Assembly: GCF_003342675.1 (NCBI RefSeq)
Contig: NZ_CP031148.1
Span: forward strand, 2,418,001-2,482,000
Direction: 5' to 3'
Length of the DNA stretch: 64,000 bases
Source of the DNA: Haloplanus rubicundus
Lineage (GTDB): Archaea > Halobacteriota > Halobacteria > Halobacteriales > Haloferacaceae
Positions 46,452 through 54,963 of the stretch are shown in pieces (the first letter of the stretch is position 1; each line of letters begins with the position of its first letter). The translations under genes were made by a program, and so were the position numbers. The notes beneath the pieces were generated by a model. That model saw nothing but the letters and a program-made list of their open reading frames with translations. It did not search any database and had not been told where the DNA came from.

Positions 46452-46778
46452 ATGGCAGCCAGGCCGCCACAGCAGGACTCGTCGTCACCGGACGCGGTCG
46501 AATTCGGCATCGCCGCGCTGGTCGGCCATCTGGACCACGCCGACCTCGAGTATCCGGCGACCAGCGACGAAATCGTCCGCGCGCTCGGCGACCCCGACAT
46601 CCCCTACGACGGCTCCGGGGGCAGCGTCGCGCTGTCGGAGGCCATGGAAGCGCTCCCGAAGCGGACGTTCGAGTCCGAATCCGAACTGCTCGACCTGCTC
46701 CACCCGGTGTTCGAGGAGTACCGCGTCTCCGCGAGCGGGAGCATCCTCGGCCGCATCCGATCGATGTTGCCCTTCTAA
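46452..46778 (+). CDS. DUF5789-like haloarchaeal protein
   Basis: 108 residues: a disordered start (MAARPPQQDSSSPDAVEFG), then LVGHLDHADLEYPATSDEIVRALGDPDIPYDG, ALSEAMEALPKRTFESESELLDLLHPVFEEYR and a basic end SASGSILGRIRSMLPF. The pattern 'YPAT..E' followed by 'F.S..EL' resembles what I remember of DUF5789, but I am not sure. Function unknown. The IS element inserts just downstream. Confidence 0.6.
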   Translation: MAARPPQQDSSSPDAVEFGIAALVGHLDHADLEYPATSDEIVRALGDPDIPYDGSGGSVALSEAMEALPKRTFESESELLDLLHPVFEEYRVSASGSILGRIRSMLPF

Positions 46779-46829
46779 ACGAAAAACAGCGCGAGTTCCC
46801 CGCCCCACCGTGGGCGGGGGTGAAGCGCG

Positions 46830-47237
46830 TCACTCTGGCGCGTGTTCCGTCCCTTCGATATATCGTTCAACCACCTCCTCCGATACCGCTCCTGCCGTCC
46901 CTACGTAGTACCCGACCTTCCAGAATCCGCCACCCCAGAAATACGACTCCCGGATATTTGGATACCGTTCCAGCAATTGCTTACCCGAATACGACTTGAA
47001 CTGCCGAGCGATGTTGGCTGGACTGTGCTTCGGGTCGCACTGGACGAACAGGTGTACGTGGTCGTCTGCAATCTCCAACGCCAGAATCTCGTGCCCGAAG
47101 TGGTCAGCAGTCTCATCAAACAACTCTCGCACATCGTCTTCAACCACGTTGAGAACCGGGTGGCGGTAATTGGGACATCAGACGAAGTGATTCTTGCAAG
47201 AACTAACCGAATGTGCATGACTGCGGCACTCCTCCAT
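46830..47237 (-). pseudogene. tnpA: IS200-type transposase TnpA, interrupted by TGA at codon 20
   Basis: HUH-type single-strand transposase. From ATG 47237 the frame reads MEECRSHAHSVSSCKNHFV, then TGA (47178-47180), then CPNYRHPVLNVVEDDVREL in the same frame. The family has a Trp here (FVWCPKYR), so TGG became TGA. Downstream parts are intact: ALEIADDHVHLFVQCDPKH with the HUH His pair and SYFWGGGFWKVGYYVGTAGAVSEEVVERYI with the catalytic Tyr. A restart at GTG 47147 would lose the first strand. The full frame would be 135 residues. Confidence 0.85.
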
Positions 47238-47281
47238 CTCGAATACTTATATTTATGACAATCTGGAACGATTGTCAAAGT

Positions 47282-48586
47282 ATGGGTGAGGAAGTCACGA
47301 AGACTATTCAGACGCGCCTCCACGTAGCGTCTGGTGAACAGTCGTGGCTTCACGACGCCCGCCTCGCCTCACGCGAGATATTCAACCAAACCATCCACCT
47401 CAAACAACAAGGGTACACGCGCACCGAGATACAGCGAGAGGTTGACCGCGACGACTTCGTGCGGAACAACAAATGTGCGGTCGTCGGAAAAGCCCTCCAA
47501 ACGTGGGAGTCCTACCAATCACTCAAAGAGTGGTGGGAGAATCAAGACGACCCTGATGGCGGCAAACCGACGCCGCCGAGTACCGACAAATCCAGTGCGT
47601 ATCCGCTCGTGATGGCTCACGCGGAGGGCTACCGCCTCACTGTGGACGACGACACCGAGCGCGTCCAAGTTCGCGTCAGCCCGAAACCCTACAAGAAGGT
47701 GACCGGACACCTGCGCGGCGAACCGGACGCAACCGACGAACTTCGAGACGCCCTCACGTCGGATGAGGTGGATGTGGGGCAGGCCGAACTTCTGTACCGT
47801 GATGGCGTGTACTACCTACACGTCACGGTTACACGCGAGTTCGACGTGCCCGAACCCGACACCGCTGATACTGTGATTGGAGTGGACATCAACGAGCGCA
47901 ACGTCGCACTCACCGCCCTCGACCGCGAGACGATGCGGACGAAGGGCACGCTCGTCCTCGACTACGGACGAGTGAAGCAGGAACGCCAACGCTACCACAC
48001 CATCACCACTCGCTGTCAGGAACACGGCAAGACGAGCATCCACCAGAAACTCGGTGACAAGGAAGAACGATTCACCGAGTGGGTACTTCATCGCCTTTCC
48101 CGTGCTGTCGTGGAGTTCGCAGAGCAGTTCTCGAACCCGGTCATCGTGTTCGAGGATATGAGCGGTGTCCGCGACGAAATTAAGTACGGGACGTATATGA
48201 ATCGGCGGTTGCATAAACTGCCGTTTCACAAGTTCGAGAAATTTGTCTCGTACAAGGCGACGTGGCGAGAAATTCCGACGGACACGGTGGACGCTTACTA
48301 CAACTCAAAGACGTGTTCGTGCTGTGGTGAGCGTGGGTATCGGCAGGGACGGCGGTTCCGGTGTACGAACGACGAGTGTGACGTGGTGCAAGACCACGCT
48401 GACCGGAATGCGTCAGTGAACATCGCGTGGCGCGAGAAGGCAAAACTCAACGGTAACACGACGAATTGCCGGACTCACAAAACCCAACCGCAGGTGCGGT
48501 CGGTGCGTCTGTCCGGGTCGGGGCGCGTAAGCCGCCCAACCTCATCCCGCTCGCTTGCCGAGCAGGGAGTGCTAGCGCACGGCTGA
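47282..48586 (+). CDS. tnpB: IS605-type TnpB (RNA-guided nuclease family)
   Basis: 434 residues. N-terminal TQTRLH-like strand and helical domain, then the RuvC fold: VIGVDINERNVALTALD (first Asp), VIVFEDMSGVRDEIKYG (Glu), zinc ribbon CSCCGERG...CTNDECD and last Asp in VQDHADRNASVNIAWR. All catalytic residues are present. TnpB proteins are known guide-RNA-directed DNA nucleases whose RNA comes from the element's right end, which here would overlap the tnpB 3' end. The frame extends upstream to GTG 47213, overlapping tnpA; ATG 47282 is preferred. The Ser/Arg-rich tail (SGSGRVSRPTSSRS) is non-conserved. Confidence 0.92.
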   Translation: MGEEVTKTIQTRLHVASGEQSWLHDARLASREIFNQTIHLKQQGYTRTEIQREVDRDDFVRNNKCAVVGKALQTWESYQSLKEWWENQDDPDGGKPTPPSTDKSSAYPLVMAHAEGYRLTVDDDTERVQVRVSPKPYKKVTGHLRGEPDATDELRDALTSDEVDVGQAELLYRDGVYYLHVTVTREFDVPEPDTADTVIGVDINERNVALTALDRETMRTKGTLVLDYGRVKQERQRYHTITTRCQEHGKTSIHQKLGDKEERFTEWVLHRLSRAVVEFAEQFSNPVIVFEDMSGVRDEIKYGTYMNRRLHKLPFHKFEKFVSYKATWREIPTDTVDAYYNSKTCSCCGERGYRQGRRFRCTNDECDVVQDHADRNASVNIAWREKAKLNGNTTNCRTHKTQPQVRSVRLSGSGRVSRPTSSRSLAEQGVLAHG

Positions 48587-48600
48587 GGGAACCAACAAAA

Positions 48601-48624
48601 GCCTCGGGCCACCGCGCCCGAGGC
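48601..48624. terminator. Bidirectional hairpin terminator between tnpB and the Bat-type regulator
   Basis: GCCTCGGGC-CACCGC-GCCCGAGGC, a 9-bp perfect stem with a 6-nt loop. It sits between convergent genes and is flanked by AACAAAA on one side and TTTA on the other. Confidence 0.6.
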
Positions 48625-48627
48625 GGT

Positions 48628-49290
48628 TTACACCGCCTGTGGCTGTTCGTCGAGCGTCACGTCGAGGCGCTCGGCGACGAACTCCTTGACGACCGTCTCC
48701 TCCGCACGGTGGAGCGTGACGCTCGCCGTCGACTTCGCGAGGTCCACCTCCTCGGCCAGTTCGGTCAGGGTACACTCCCGCGGCGTGTCGTAGTAGCCGA
48801 GTTCGGCGGCCGTCACGAGCAGGCGTCGCTGCTGATCGGTGAGCAACGTCGGCGTATCGACCGCGTCGTACACCCGATTGAGCGTGTACGACATGCCGAA
48901 CGCCTCCAGTTGCCGACCGAACTCGGAGAGGCGGTCCCGCGACGCCGTGAGTTCGATCACCGCCTTCCCGTCTCGGATGGTCAGCGGGAGTTCGATTGGA
49001 GCGCCCGACTCCTGAATCGACAGCAACAGGAGCGGCTCGCTCGTCTCGAACTGGACGACTGCGGTGTCCTCGGTTCGCTGCATCAGTTCGACGGCGGAGA
49101 TGCCCGCCCGGCCCTCGATGGCGTCGAGGACCGGCGGTATCGACTCGCCCTCGATTTCGAGCAGGCCGAACCCCGCGTCGCCGGACGGAACCGCCGAGAG
49201 CACCCGGAACGTCGTCGACGGAAACTCGCGTGACACCTCACCGATCCAGACGGCCTCGGGCAGGTCGATGGTGAGTTTTGCGTATGGCAT
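48628..49290 (-). CDS. Bat-type (HTH_10) transcriptional regulator
   Basis: 220 residues. C-terminal HTH_10 domain: LLTDQQRRLLVTAAELGYYDTPRECTLTELAEEVDLAKSTASVTLHRAEETVVKEFV, the bacterio-opsin-activator-type helix-turn-helix. The N-terminal ~150 residues are a beta-rich Bat/GAF-like sensor part. It has only one Cys (in PRECTL), so it lacks the Cys-rich iron-sulfur motif of NarO-type regulators; it may resemble DmsR-type regulators. Divergent from nor and flanked by two GAACATGTTC palindromes, so it probably controls nor and itself. Start at 49290; the frame to 49407 covers the operator. Confidence 0.85.
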   Translation of the reverse strand: MPYAKLTIDLPEAVWIGEVSREFPSTTFRVLSAVPSGDAGFGLLEIEGESIPPVLDAIEGRAGISAVELMQRTEDTAVVQFETSEPLLLLSIQESGAPIELPLTIRDGKAVIELTASRDRLSEFGRQLEAFGMSYTLNRVYDAVDTPTLLTDQQRRLLVTAAELGYYDTPRECTLTELAEEVDLAKSTASVTLHRAEETVVKEFVAERLDVTLDEQPQAV

Positions 49291-49336
49291 GGTCCCTCGT
49301 GTGAGCTGAGGACGTACACACCTACGGACATTTACC

Positions 49337-49348
49337 CGAACATGTTCT
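49337..49348. promoter_or_regulatory. Operator-like palindrome 1 (CGAACATGTTCT)
   Basis: Perfect 10-bp palindrome GAACATGTTC, 48 bp from the regulator ATG at 49290. The spacing to operator 2 is 53 bp, about five helical turns. Confidence 0.6.
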
Positions 49349-49389
49349 CCCGATCCACGGGGAGTGTCACCACGGACCGGGTGAGAGGT

Positions 49390-49401
49390 CGAACATGTTC
49401 G
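49390..49401. promoter_or_regulatory. Operator-like palindrome 2 (CGAACATGTTCG)
   Basis: Perfect 12-bp palindrome 42 bp before the nor ATG at 49443. A semi-palindromic CGAA...TTCG motif upstream of denitrification promoters has been described for the haloarchaeal NarO regulon, as I recall it. An ATG inside this palindrome (49395) is in frame with nor and could mislead start prediction. Confidence 0.65.
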
Positions 49402-49442
49402 GACCAACGTCCAACGGGATAGGAGGACGAGGAGCGAATGTC

Positions 49443-51737
49443 ATGCAAGTACGCAGACGCACGCTCGCGAAACTGTTGCTCGTCGTCTTCGTCGGCAACC
49501 TCGTGGTGATGGGGGCGGGCGCCTGGTACTCCTACCAGCAGGCCCCACCGATCCCGCAGGAGTTCGTCGGCCCGGACGGCGAGACGGTCGTAACGGACGA
49601 AGAGATACGCGAGGGCAAGACGGTGTTCCAGTCCGACGCCCTCATGAACCACGGCTCGATCCTCGGCAACGGCGCGTACTTCGGCAGCGACTACACCGCC
49701 GACGCCCTGGATCGGAAGGTGCAGTACATGCGGGCGTACTACGCGGAGGAGCGGTACGGAAGCGAGTACGACTCGCTCACCGGGGCCGAACAGGCCGCTG
49801 TCGACGACCTCGTCGAGTCGGACCTCGCCTCCACGGACACGACGGCCCTGGTCGAGTATTCGGCCGCCGAAGTGTACGCACACCAGCAGGTGCGCGAAGA
49901 CTACGTCGAGCGCTACCACGAGGGGAGTCGCGAACACGGCCTGCCGGCGGGGACCATCGAATCCGCCGACGAGGCCCGCCAGTTCGCCGACTTCGCGCTC
50001 TGGACGGCGTGGATCTCCCACACCGAGCGCCCGGGCACCGATCACACCTACACGAACGACTGGCCCTACGCCCCCATCGCGGGCAACGAACCCACGGCGG
50101 GGACGATGACCTGGAGCGTCATCGCCATGGTGTTGCTCGTCGCCGGAGCGGGCATCGGCGTCTGGCTCTACAAGTCGGTCGAGTTACCGGAGCCGGAGAC
50201 GACGGGCGTCTCGATTCCCCACCCCAGCGACATCGACCTCCTGCCGAGTCAGCGCGCGGCGACGCGCTTTATCCCAATCGGCGCCGCGCTCTTCCTCTCG
50301 CAGGTCCTGCTCGGTGGTCTGCTCGCACACTACTACATCGAGCGCGACGGCTTCTTCGGGATCGGTGAACTGCTCGGCGTCGACGTGTTGGGCCTGCTCC
50401 CCTTTGCCCTCGCGAAGACGTACCACCTCGACCTCGGCATCCTCTGGATTGCGACGCTGTGGCTCGCCGCGGGGCTCTTCCTGCCCCCCCTGTTGACGGG
50501 GACCGAGCCGTCGAACCAGAAGCGCTACGTCCACGTCCTGATCGGGGCGTTGCTCGTCGTGGTCGTGGGCGGCTTCGCCGGCATCTGGCTCGGTGCCAAC
50601 GGCTACATCGACGGTCCGCTCTGGTGGCTCATCGGCAACGAGGGGCTCGAATACCTAGAGGTCGGTAAGGTCTGGCAGTTCGGCCTGCTGGCCGGCTTCG
50701 TCTTCTGGGCTGGGCTCGTCGCCCGTGGGTTCAAGCCGCTACTGGACCGCGAGGAACCCTTCGGACTCGCCCACATGATCCTCTACGCCGGCGGCTCCAT
50801 CGCCCTGCTCTTCTCCGCCGGTCTCTTCTACACGCCCCAGACCAACATCGTCGTCACCGAGTTCTGGCGGTGGTGGGTGGTTCACATGTGGGTCGAGGGC
50901 GCCTTCGAGTTCTTCATCGTCGCTATCGTCGGCATCACGCTGGTGTCGATGAATCTGCTCAAACGCCGCTCCGCGGAGAAAGCGGTCATGTTCCAGGCGC
51001 TGTTCGTGATGGGTTCGGGCGTCATCGGCGTCTCTCACCACTACTGGTGGATCGGCCAGCCCGACGTGTGGATTCCCTTCGGCTCCGTCTTCTCGACGCT
51101 CGAACTCATCCCGCTCGTCCTCATCCTCTTCGAGGCGATCAACGAGTACCGCGCGCTCGCCACTGCCGGCGAATCCTTCCCGTACTCTCTGCCGTTCGCG
51201 TTCATCATCGCGTCCGGCTTCTGGAACTTCGTCGGCGCCGGCGTCCTCGGCTTCTTCATCAACCTCCCGATCATCAACTACTACGAGCACGGCACCTACC
51301 TGACGGTCGGCCACGCCCACGCGGCCATGTTCGGCGCCTTCGGCTTCCTCGCGCTCGGGATGGTCACCTACATGCTCCGCATCGCGGTCGATCCGGGGCA
51401 GTGGAACCCCAAGCGCCTGAAGTGGTCGTTCTGGCTCTGGAACGTCGGCCTCGCGGTGATGGTGTTCGGCTCCGTCCTGCCCGTGGGGTTCCTGCAGCTC
51501 GAAACCGCGTTCACCGCGAACTACGACGCCGCGCGCAGTCTGGTCTTCTACAACCGCGACCTGATCCAACTGCTGTTCTGGGCGCGCCTGCCCGGTGACA
51601 CCATGATCATCCTCGGTACTGCCGTCTTCGCCTACGACACGGTGCTACAGCGGTTCGCGCTCCGGGACACCTCGATTCCGTCCCGCGTGCCCGGATCGAG
51701 CATCATCTCCAGTCGCGTCCTCCCCGAGGACGACTGA
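49443..51737 (+). CDS. norZ: Quinol-dependent nitric oxide reductase (qNor)
   Basis: 764 residues, heme-copper superfamily. After one N-terminal helix (LLLVVFVGNLVVMGAGAW) comes an extracellular domain of ~210 residues with GKTVFQSDALMNHGSILGNGAYFGSDYTADAL, the usual qNor cytochrome-c-like region without heme c. Twelve or so further helices carry the His ligands in VVHMWVEGAFEFF, GVSHHYWWIG and VGHAHAAMFGAFG. Reduces NO to N2O with quinol, single-subunit. I place the start at 49443 (RBS-like GAGGAG 8 bp upstream) because the ATG at 49395 lies inside the operator. Confidence 0.93.
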   Translation: MQVRRRTLAKLLLVVFVGNLVVMGAGAWYSYQQAPPIPQEFVGPDGETVVTDEEIREGKTVFQSDALMNHGSILGNGAYFGSDYTADALDRKVQYMRAYYAEERYGSEYDSLTGAEQAAVDDLVESDLASTDTTALVEYSAAEVYAHQQVREDYVERYHEGSREHGLPAGTIESADEARQFADFALWTAWISHTERPGTDHTYTNDWPYAPIAGNEPTAGTMTWSVIAMVLLVAGAGIGVWLYKSVELPEPETTGVSIPHPSDIDLLPSQRAATRFIPIGAALFLSQVLLGGLLAHYYIERDGFFGIGELLGVDVLGLLPFALAKTYHLDLGILWIATLWLAAGLFLPPLLTGTEPSNQKRYVHVLIGALLVVVVGGFAGIWLGANGYIDGPLWWLIGNEGLEYLEVGKVWQFGLLAGFVFWAGLVARGFKPLLDREEPFGLAHMILYAGGSIALLFSAGLFYTPQTNIVVTEFWRWWVVHMWVEGAFEFFIVAIVGITLVSMNLLKRRSAEKAVMFQALFVMGSGVIGVSHHYWWIGQPDVWIPFGSVFSTLELIPLVLILFEAINEYRALATAGESFPYSLPFAFIIASGFWNFVGAGVLGFFINLPIINYYEHGTYLTVGHAHAAMFGAFGFLALGMVTYMLRIAVDPGQWNPKRLKWSFWLWNVGLAVMVFGSVLPVGFLQLETAFTANYDAARSLVFYNRDLIQLLFWARLPGDTMIILGTAVFAYDTVLQRFALRDTSIPSRVPGSSIISSRVLPEDD

Positions 51738-51832
51738 GCCGTCGGCGCCCGGGGAGGCGTCGCCCGCGGGTCGCCCTCACACACCGACCCGGAAACGAAC
51801 CGTTCACGTACCGGTACCGCCGACGACCCGAC

Positions 51833-53062
51833 GTGTTCGGATCGACGCTCGACGCCGTCCGGGGCTTTCGCCGCCCGGTCTACGCCGTCGCCGGCGGCCG
51901 CCTCATCAACGTCTTCGGCTCGGGGCTGGTCTACCCCTTCGCGACCATCCACTTCCACCTGCAGGTTGGCATCCCGCTCTCCGTCGTGGGCCTCGGCCTC
52001 CTCGCCAACAACGTCGCCACGGCGACGGGGACGGCGATCGGGGGCTACCTCGCCGACCGCTACGGCCGGCGACCGGTGATGGTCGGGTCGATGGCGCTGT
52101 CCGCGCTGACACTCGCCGCCTACGCCCTCGTCACCACCGGTACGGGCTTTATCGCCGTCGCGACGGCCGCCGGGCTGACGACGGGGCTGTACGCCCCGGC
52201 GAGTCAGGCCATGATCGCCGACCTGACCGACGCCGGCGAGCGTGAACGCGGCTACGGCCTGCTGAAAGTCGCCAGCAACGTCGGCTTCGGCTCCGGCTTC
52301 GTCGTCGGCGGCGTCCTCTACGAGTTCGCCTCGACCGCCGTCTTCGTCGCCGACGGCCTCACCTCCGCCGTCGTCGCGGCCGTCCTCCTCGTCGCCCTCC
52401 CGCGCGTCCACGACGGCCGCGCCGCCGCCACGCTCTCCGAGAGCGTCGGCGACTGGGGGCGGGCCATCACCCAGCGACGGCTCGTCGCCCTCGCCGGCCT
52501 CAACGTCGGCTTCGCGATCATGTACGCCCAGATGCAGGCGACGGTGCCCGTCGTCGCCAGCGAGACGCTCGGTCTCGACTCCGCACAGATCGGCACGCTC
52601 TACGTCCTCAACCCCCTCGTCCTCGTCGTCTTCCAGATGCCCGTCCTGAGCGCCGTCGGCGACTGGCGGCGCACCCGCGGCCTCGTCGCCTCCACGGCGT
52701 TCTGGGGGGTCAGCTTCCTCGCTATCGTCCTCGTCGACGCCGTGCCCACGCTCCTCGGCACGGGTCTCGTCGGCGCCTTCCTCGTCCTCCGAACCGTCGG
52801 CGAAGTCCTGCACTCGCCGCTGGTCACGTCGCTGGCGAGCGACCTCGGCCACGCCGACGAACGCGGCTCGCGGCTCTCCCTGATCGAAATCGCGAAGCGA
52901 CTCGGGATGGGCCTCGGCGCCGCCCTCGGCGGCGCCTTCTTCGACTACGGATTCGCGGCCCTGCTCTGGCCGGCCCTGATCGTCGGCTGTGCCGGCCTCG
53001 CGGTCGGCTTGCTCGCGCTCGAACGCCGGGTGTCGCCGGCGGAGAACGGCGTGAGCGGTTAG
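51833..53062 (+). CDS. MFS transporter
   Basis: 409 residues, 12 predicted membrane helices. GGYLADRYGRRPVMVGSMAL is the MFS motif A loop between helices 2 and 3; GLTTGLYAPASQAMIADLTDAGERERGYGLLKVASNVGFGSG covers helices 4-5; DERGSRLSLIEIAKRLGMGLGAALGG is the second-half counterpart. Probably a drug or solute exporter; substrate unknown. GTG start at 51833. Its stop overlaps the menE stop by 4 bp. Confidence 0.85.
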   Translation: MFGSTLDAVRGFRRPVYAVAGGRLINVFGSGLVYPFATIHFHLQVGIPLSVVGLGLLANNVATATGTAIGGYLADRYGRRPVMVGSMALSALTLAAYALVTTGTGFIAVATAAGLTTGLYAPASQAMIADLTDAGERERGYGLLKVASNVGFGSGFVVGGVLYEFASTAVFVADGLTSAVVAAVLLVALPRVHDGRAAATLSESVGDWGRAITQRRLVALAGLNVGFAIMYAQMQATVPVVASETLGLDSAQIGTLYVLNPLVLVVFQMPVLSAVGDWRRTRGLVASTAFWGVSFLAIVLVDAVPTLLGTGLVGAFLVLRTVGEVLHSPLVTSLASDLGHADERGSRLSLIEIAKRLGMGLGAALGGAFFDYGFAALLWPALIVGCAGLAVGLLALERRVSPAENGVSG

Positions 53063-54549
53063 GGGAGACGATCACGCACCGCGGCCCGGTCGACCGTTCC
53101 CGACGCCGTCCGCGGAATCGCGTCCACGAAGCGGATCGTCCGCGGGACCTTGTACCCCGCCAGCCGCGCCCGGCAGTGCTCGTCGAGCGCCGACGCCGCG
53201 GGGTCGGCACCCTCCCGGGGGACGACCAGCGCGGCCACGCGTTCGCCCCACTCCGCGTCCGGGACGCCGACGACGGCCGCATCCGCCACGTCGGGGTGGT
53301 CGCGGAGGGCGTCGACGACCTCGGCGGGCGCGACGTTCTCCCCGCCGGTGACGATCAGGTCGTCCGTGCGGCCGACGACCCAGAAGAGACCGTCCTCGCG
53401 GTAGCCCACGTCGCCGGTGCGGAGGCCCGCGTCGCCGAAGGCCGCGGCCGTCGCCTCGGCGTCGAGATAGCCCGGCGATACCGTCGGCCCCGAGACGACG
53501 AGTTCGCCCGTCTCGCCCGGCGGGCGTGCGTTCCCCTCGTCGTCGCGGACCGAGAGGTCGGTCCAGAACAGCGGCCGCCCGACGGTGCCCGGATGCGACG
53601 CCGCCTCCGCGGGCGTCGCCGTCGCGATCTGGGAGGCCGTCTCCGTCATGCCGTAGGTGGGAAAGACGGGCACCGAGCGCTCGACACACCGGTCGAGGAG
53701 GGTGCCGGTGGCGGGCGCCCCGCCGAGGAGGACCGTCCGGAGAGTCGGACAAATATCGCCCTCCGTCGCGTCGAGGAGACGGGAGAGCGTCGTCGGCACC
53801 AGCGACGTGGCCGTCACGTCGTAGCGCTCGAAGTCCGCCGCGACCGCCGCGGCGTCGAACGAGTCCCGGAGGACGACCGTCATGCCGTAGAGGGGCATCC
53901 GGAGGACGGGCGTGAGACCGCCGACGTGGTGGAGCGGGAGCGCGACGTGCCACGTCTCGTCCCGCCGCAGGCCGAGGCGGAAGACGGAGGCGACGGCGCT
54001 GGCGAGGACGTTCCGGAGCGTCAGCCGCACGCCCTTCGGGGCACCGGTCGTGCCCGAGGTGAAAGGTATCAGCAGCGTCGAGTCGAGCGCCCAATCGTGG
54101 GGGACGACCGCCTCGGGCGGGTGGGTGTCGAGAGCGGTCACCCGCTCGGCGTCGGCGTCGTCGACCGAGACGACGGGGACGGGCACGTCGCCGGCGGCCG
54201 CCGTCGCCGCGACGGCGTCGGCTTCCGTCGTCGCGTCACAGACGAGCGTCGTCACGTCCGCCCGTTCGATCCGGACCGCGAGTTCGTCGGGCGTCAGCCG
54301 CGCGCCGAGCGGAACAAGCGTGGCACCGAGGCGAACGGCGGCGTGGATCACCCGGACGGCCGCCGGCCGCGTCGGGAGGAGGGTGCCGAGGCGGTCGCCG
54401 GGGCGGACGCCGAGGGTCGCGAGACGACCCGCGGTCCGTTCGACGGCCGAATCGAGGTCGGCGACCGACCACCGCTCGTCCCGGTCGGCGTCGATCAGCG
54501 CCGTCGCCTCGGGCGTCACGGCGGCGCGGTCGGCGAGCGGGTCCCTCAT
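53059..54549 (-). CDS. menE: MenE-like O-succinylbenzoate-CoA ligase (A10 lysine replaced)
   Basis: 496 residues of the ANL adenylating family. P-loop PFTSGTTGAPKGVRLT (A3), YGMTETASQIA (A5), GELVVSGPTVSPGYLD, RTGDVGYREDGLFWVVGRTDDLIVTGGENVAPAEV (A7/A8). Total pattern most like MenE of menaquinone synthesis, but no other men gene is nearby, so an acyl-CoA ligase role is possible. The C-terminal A10 motif reads PRTASGTVDRAAV: the lysine that usually completes adenylation (SGK) is Thr. Start at 54549 by ATGA overlap with the methylmalonyl-CoA epimerase. Confidence 0.75.
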   Translation of the reverse strand: MRDPLADRAAVTPEATALIDADRDERWSVADLDSAVERTAGRLATLGVRPGDRLGTLLPTRPAAVRVIHAAVRLGATLVPLGARLTPDELAVRIERADVTTLVCDATTEADAVAATAAAGDVPVPVVSVDDADAERVTALDTHPPEAVVPHDWALDSTLLIPFTSGTTGAPKGVRLTLRNVLASAVASVFRLGLRRDETWHVALPLHHVGGLTPVLRMPLYGMTVVLRDSFDAAAVAADFERYDVTATSLVPTTLSRLLDATEGDICPTLRTVLLGGAPATGTLLDRCVERSVPVFPTYGMTETASQIATATPAEAASHPGTVGRPLFWTDLSVRDDEGNARPPGETGELVVSGPTVSPGYLDAEATAAAFGDAGLRTGDVGYREDGLFWVVGRTDDLIVTGGENVAPAEVVDALRDHPDVADAAVVGVPDAEWGERVAALVVPREGADPAASALDEHCRARLAGYKVPRTIRFVDAIPRTASGTVDRAAVRDRLP

Positions 54550-54932
54550 CGCTCGACGAACTCGACGAGGACGCCGCCGGTCGAACCGGGGTGCAGGAAG
54601 GCCACGTCGTGACCCCACGCGCCCGGCCGAGGAGTCTCGTCGACGAGTTCGACGCCGTGGTCCCGGGCCATCTCCAGCGCCGCCGCCACGTCCGGCGTCG
54701 CCAGGGCGACGTGGTGGATGCCCGGCCCCTCGCGGTCGAGATAGCTCGGGATCGGGCCCTCGTCGTCGAGCGGTTCGAGCAGTTCGACGTAGCCGTTGCC
54801 CAGATCGAGGAAGGTCACGTCGAGACCGTCGACCGTCTCCCGGTGGGCCACCGGCGCGTCCAGCAACGCGCCGAACAGGTCGGCCAGCGCGGCGGCGTCG
54901 CGCGTGGCGACGCCGATGTGATCGAAGCGCAT
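54546..54932 (-). CDS. mce: Methylmalonyl-CoA epimerase
   Basis: 128 residues, single VOC-type module duplicated within the chain. MRFDHIGVATRDAAALADLFGALLDAPVAHRETVDGLDVTFLDLGNGYVELLEP shows the first half with His5 and Glu; GIHHVALATPDVAAALEMARDHGVELVDETPRPGAWGHDVAFLHPGSTGGVLVEFVE shows His and the closing Glu. Interconverts (2S)/(2R)-methylmalonyl-CoA for the mutase, whose large subunit lies 4 kb away on the same strand. Overlaps menE by 4 bp. Confidence 0.92.
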   Translation of the reverse strand: MRFDHIGVATRDAAALADLFGALLDAPVAHRETVDGLDVTFLDLGNGYVELLEPLDDEGPIPSYLDREGPGIHHVALATPDVAAALEMARDHGVELVDETPRPGAWGHDVAFLHPGSTGGVLVEFVER

Positions 54933-54963
54933 ACCCGGAGTCCGGGGCGCACGGATAAAGAGC

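Larger units (their letters stand above)
46796..48605. mobile_element. IS200/IS605-family insertion sequence (tnpA + tnpB)
   Basis: Divergent tnpA (minus) and tnpB (plus) flanked by hairpin ends rather than terminal inverted repeats, as in IS605-type elements. The left side has a hairpin CCCCGCCCC-ACCG-TGGGCGGGG (46798-46820); the right end after tnpB is CGCACGGCTGAGGGAACCAAC. The exact boundaries are not certain. This class moves by single-strand excision with the HUH enzyme TnpA, but tnpA is broken here, so this copy depends on another source. Confidence 0.75.

Noticed and set aside
49395-49442. nor translation from the ATG at 49395
   Set aside because: That ATG is the centre of the palindrome CGAACATGTTCG and would put the operator inside the coding region; the ATG at 49443 with an RBS-like GAGGAG fits better.
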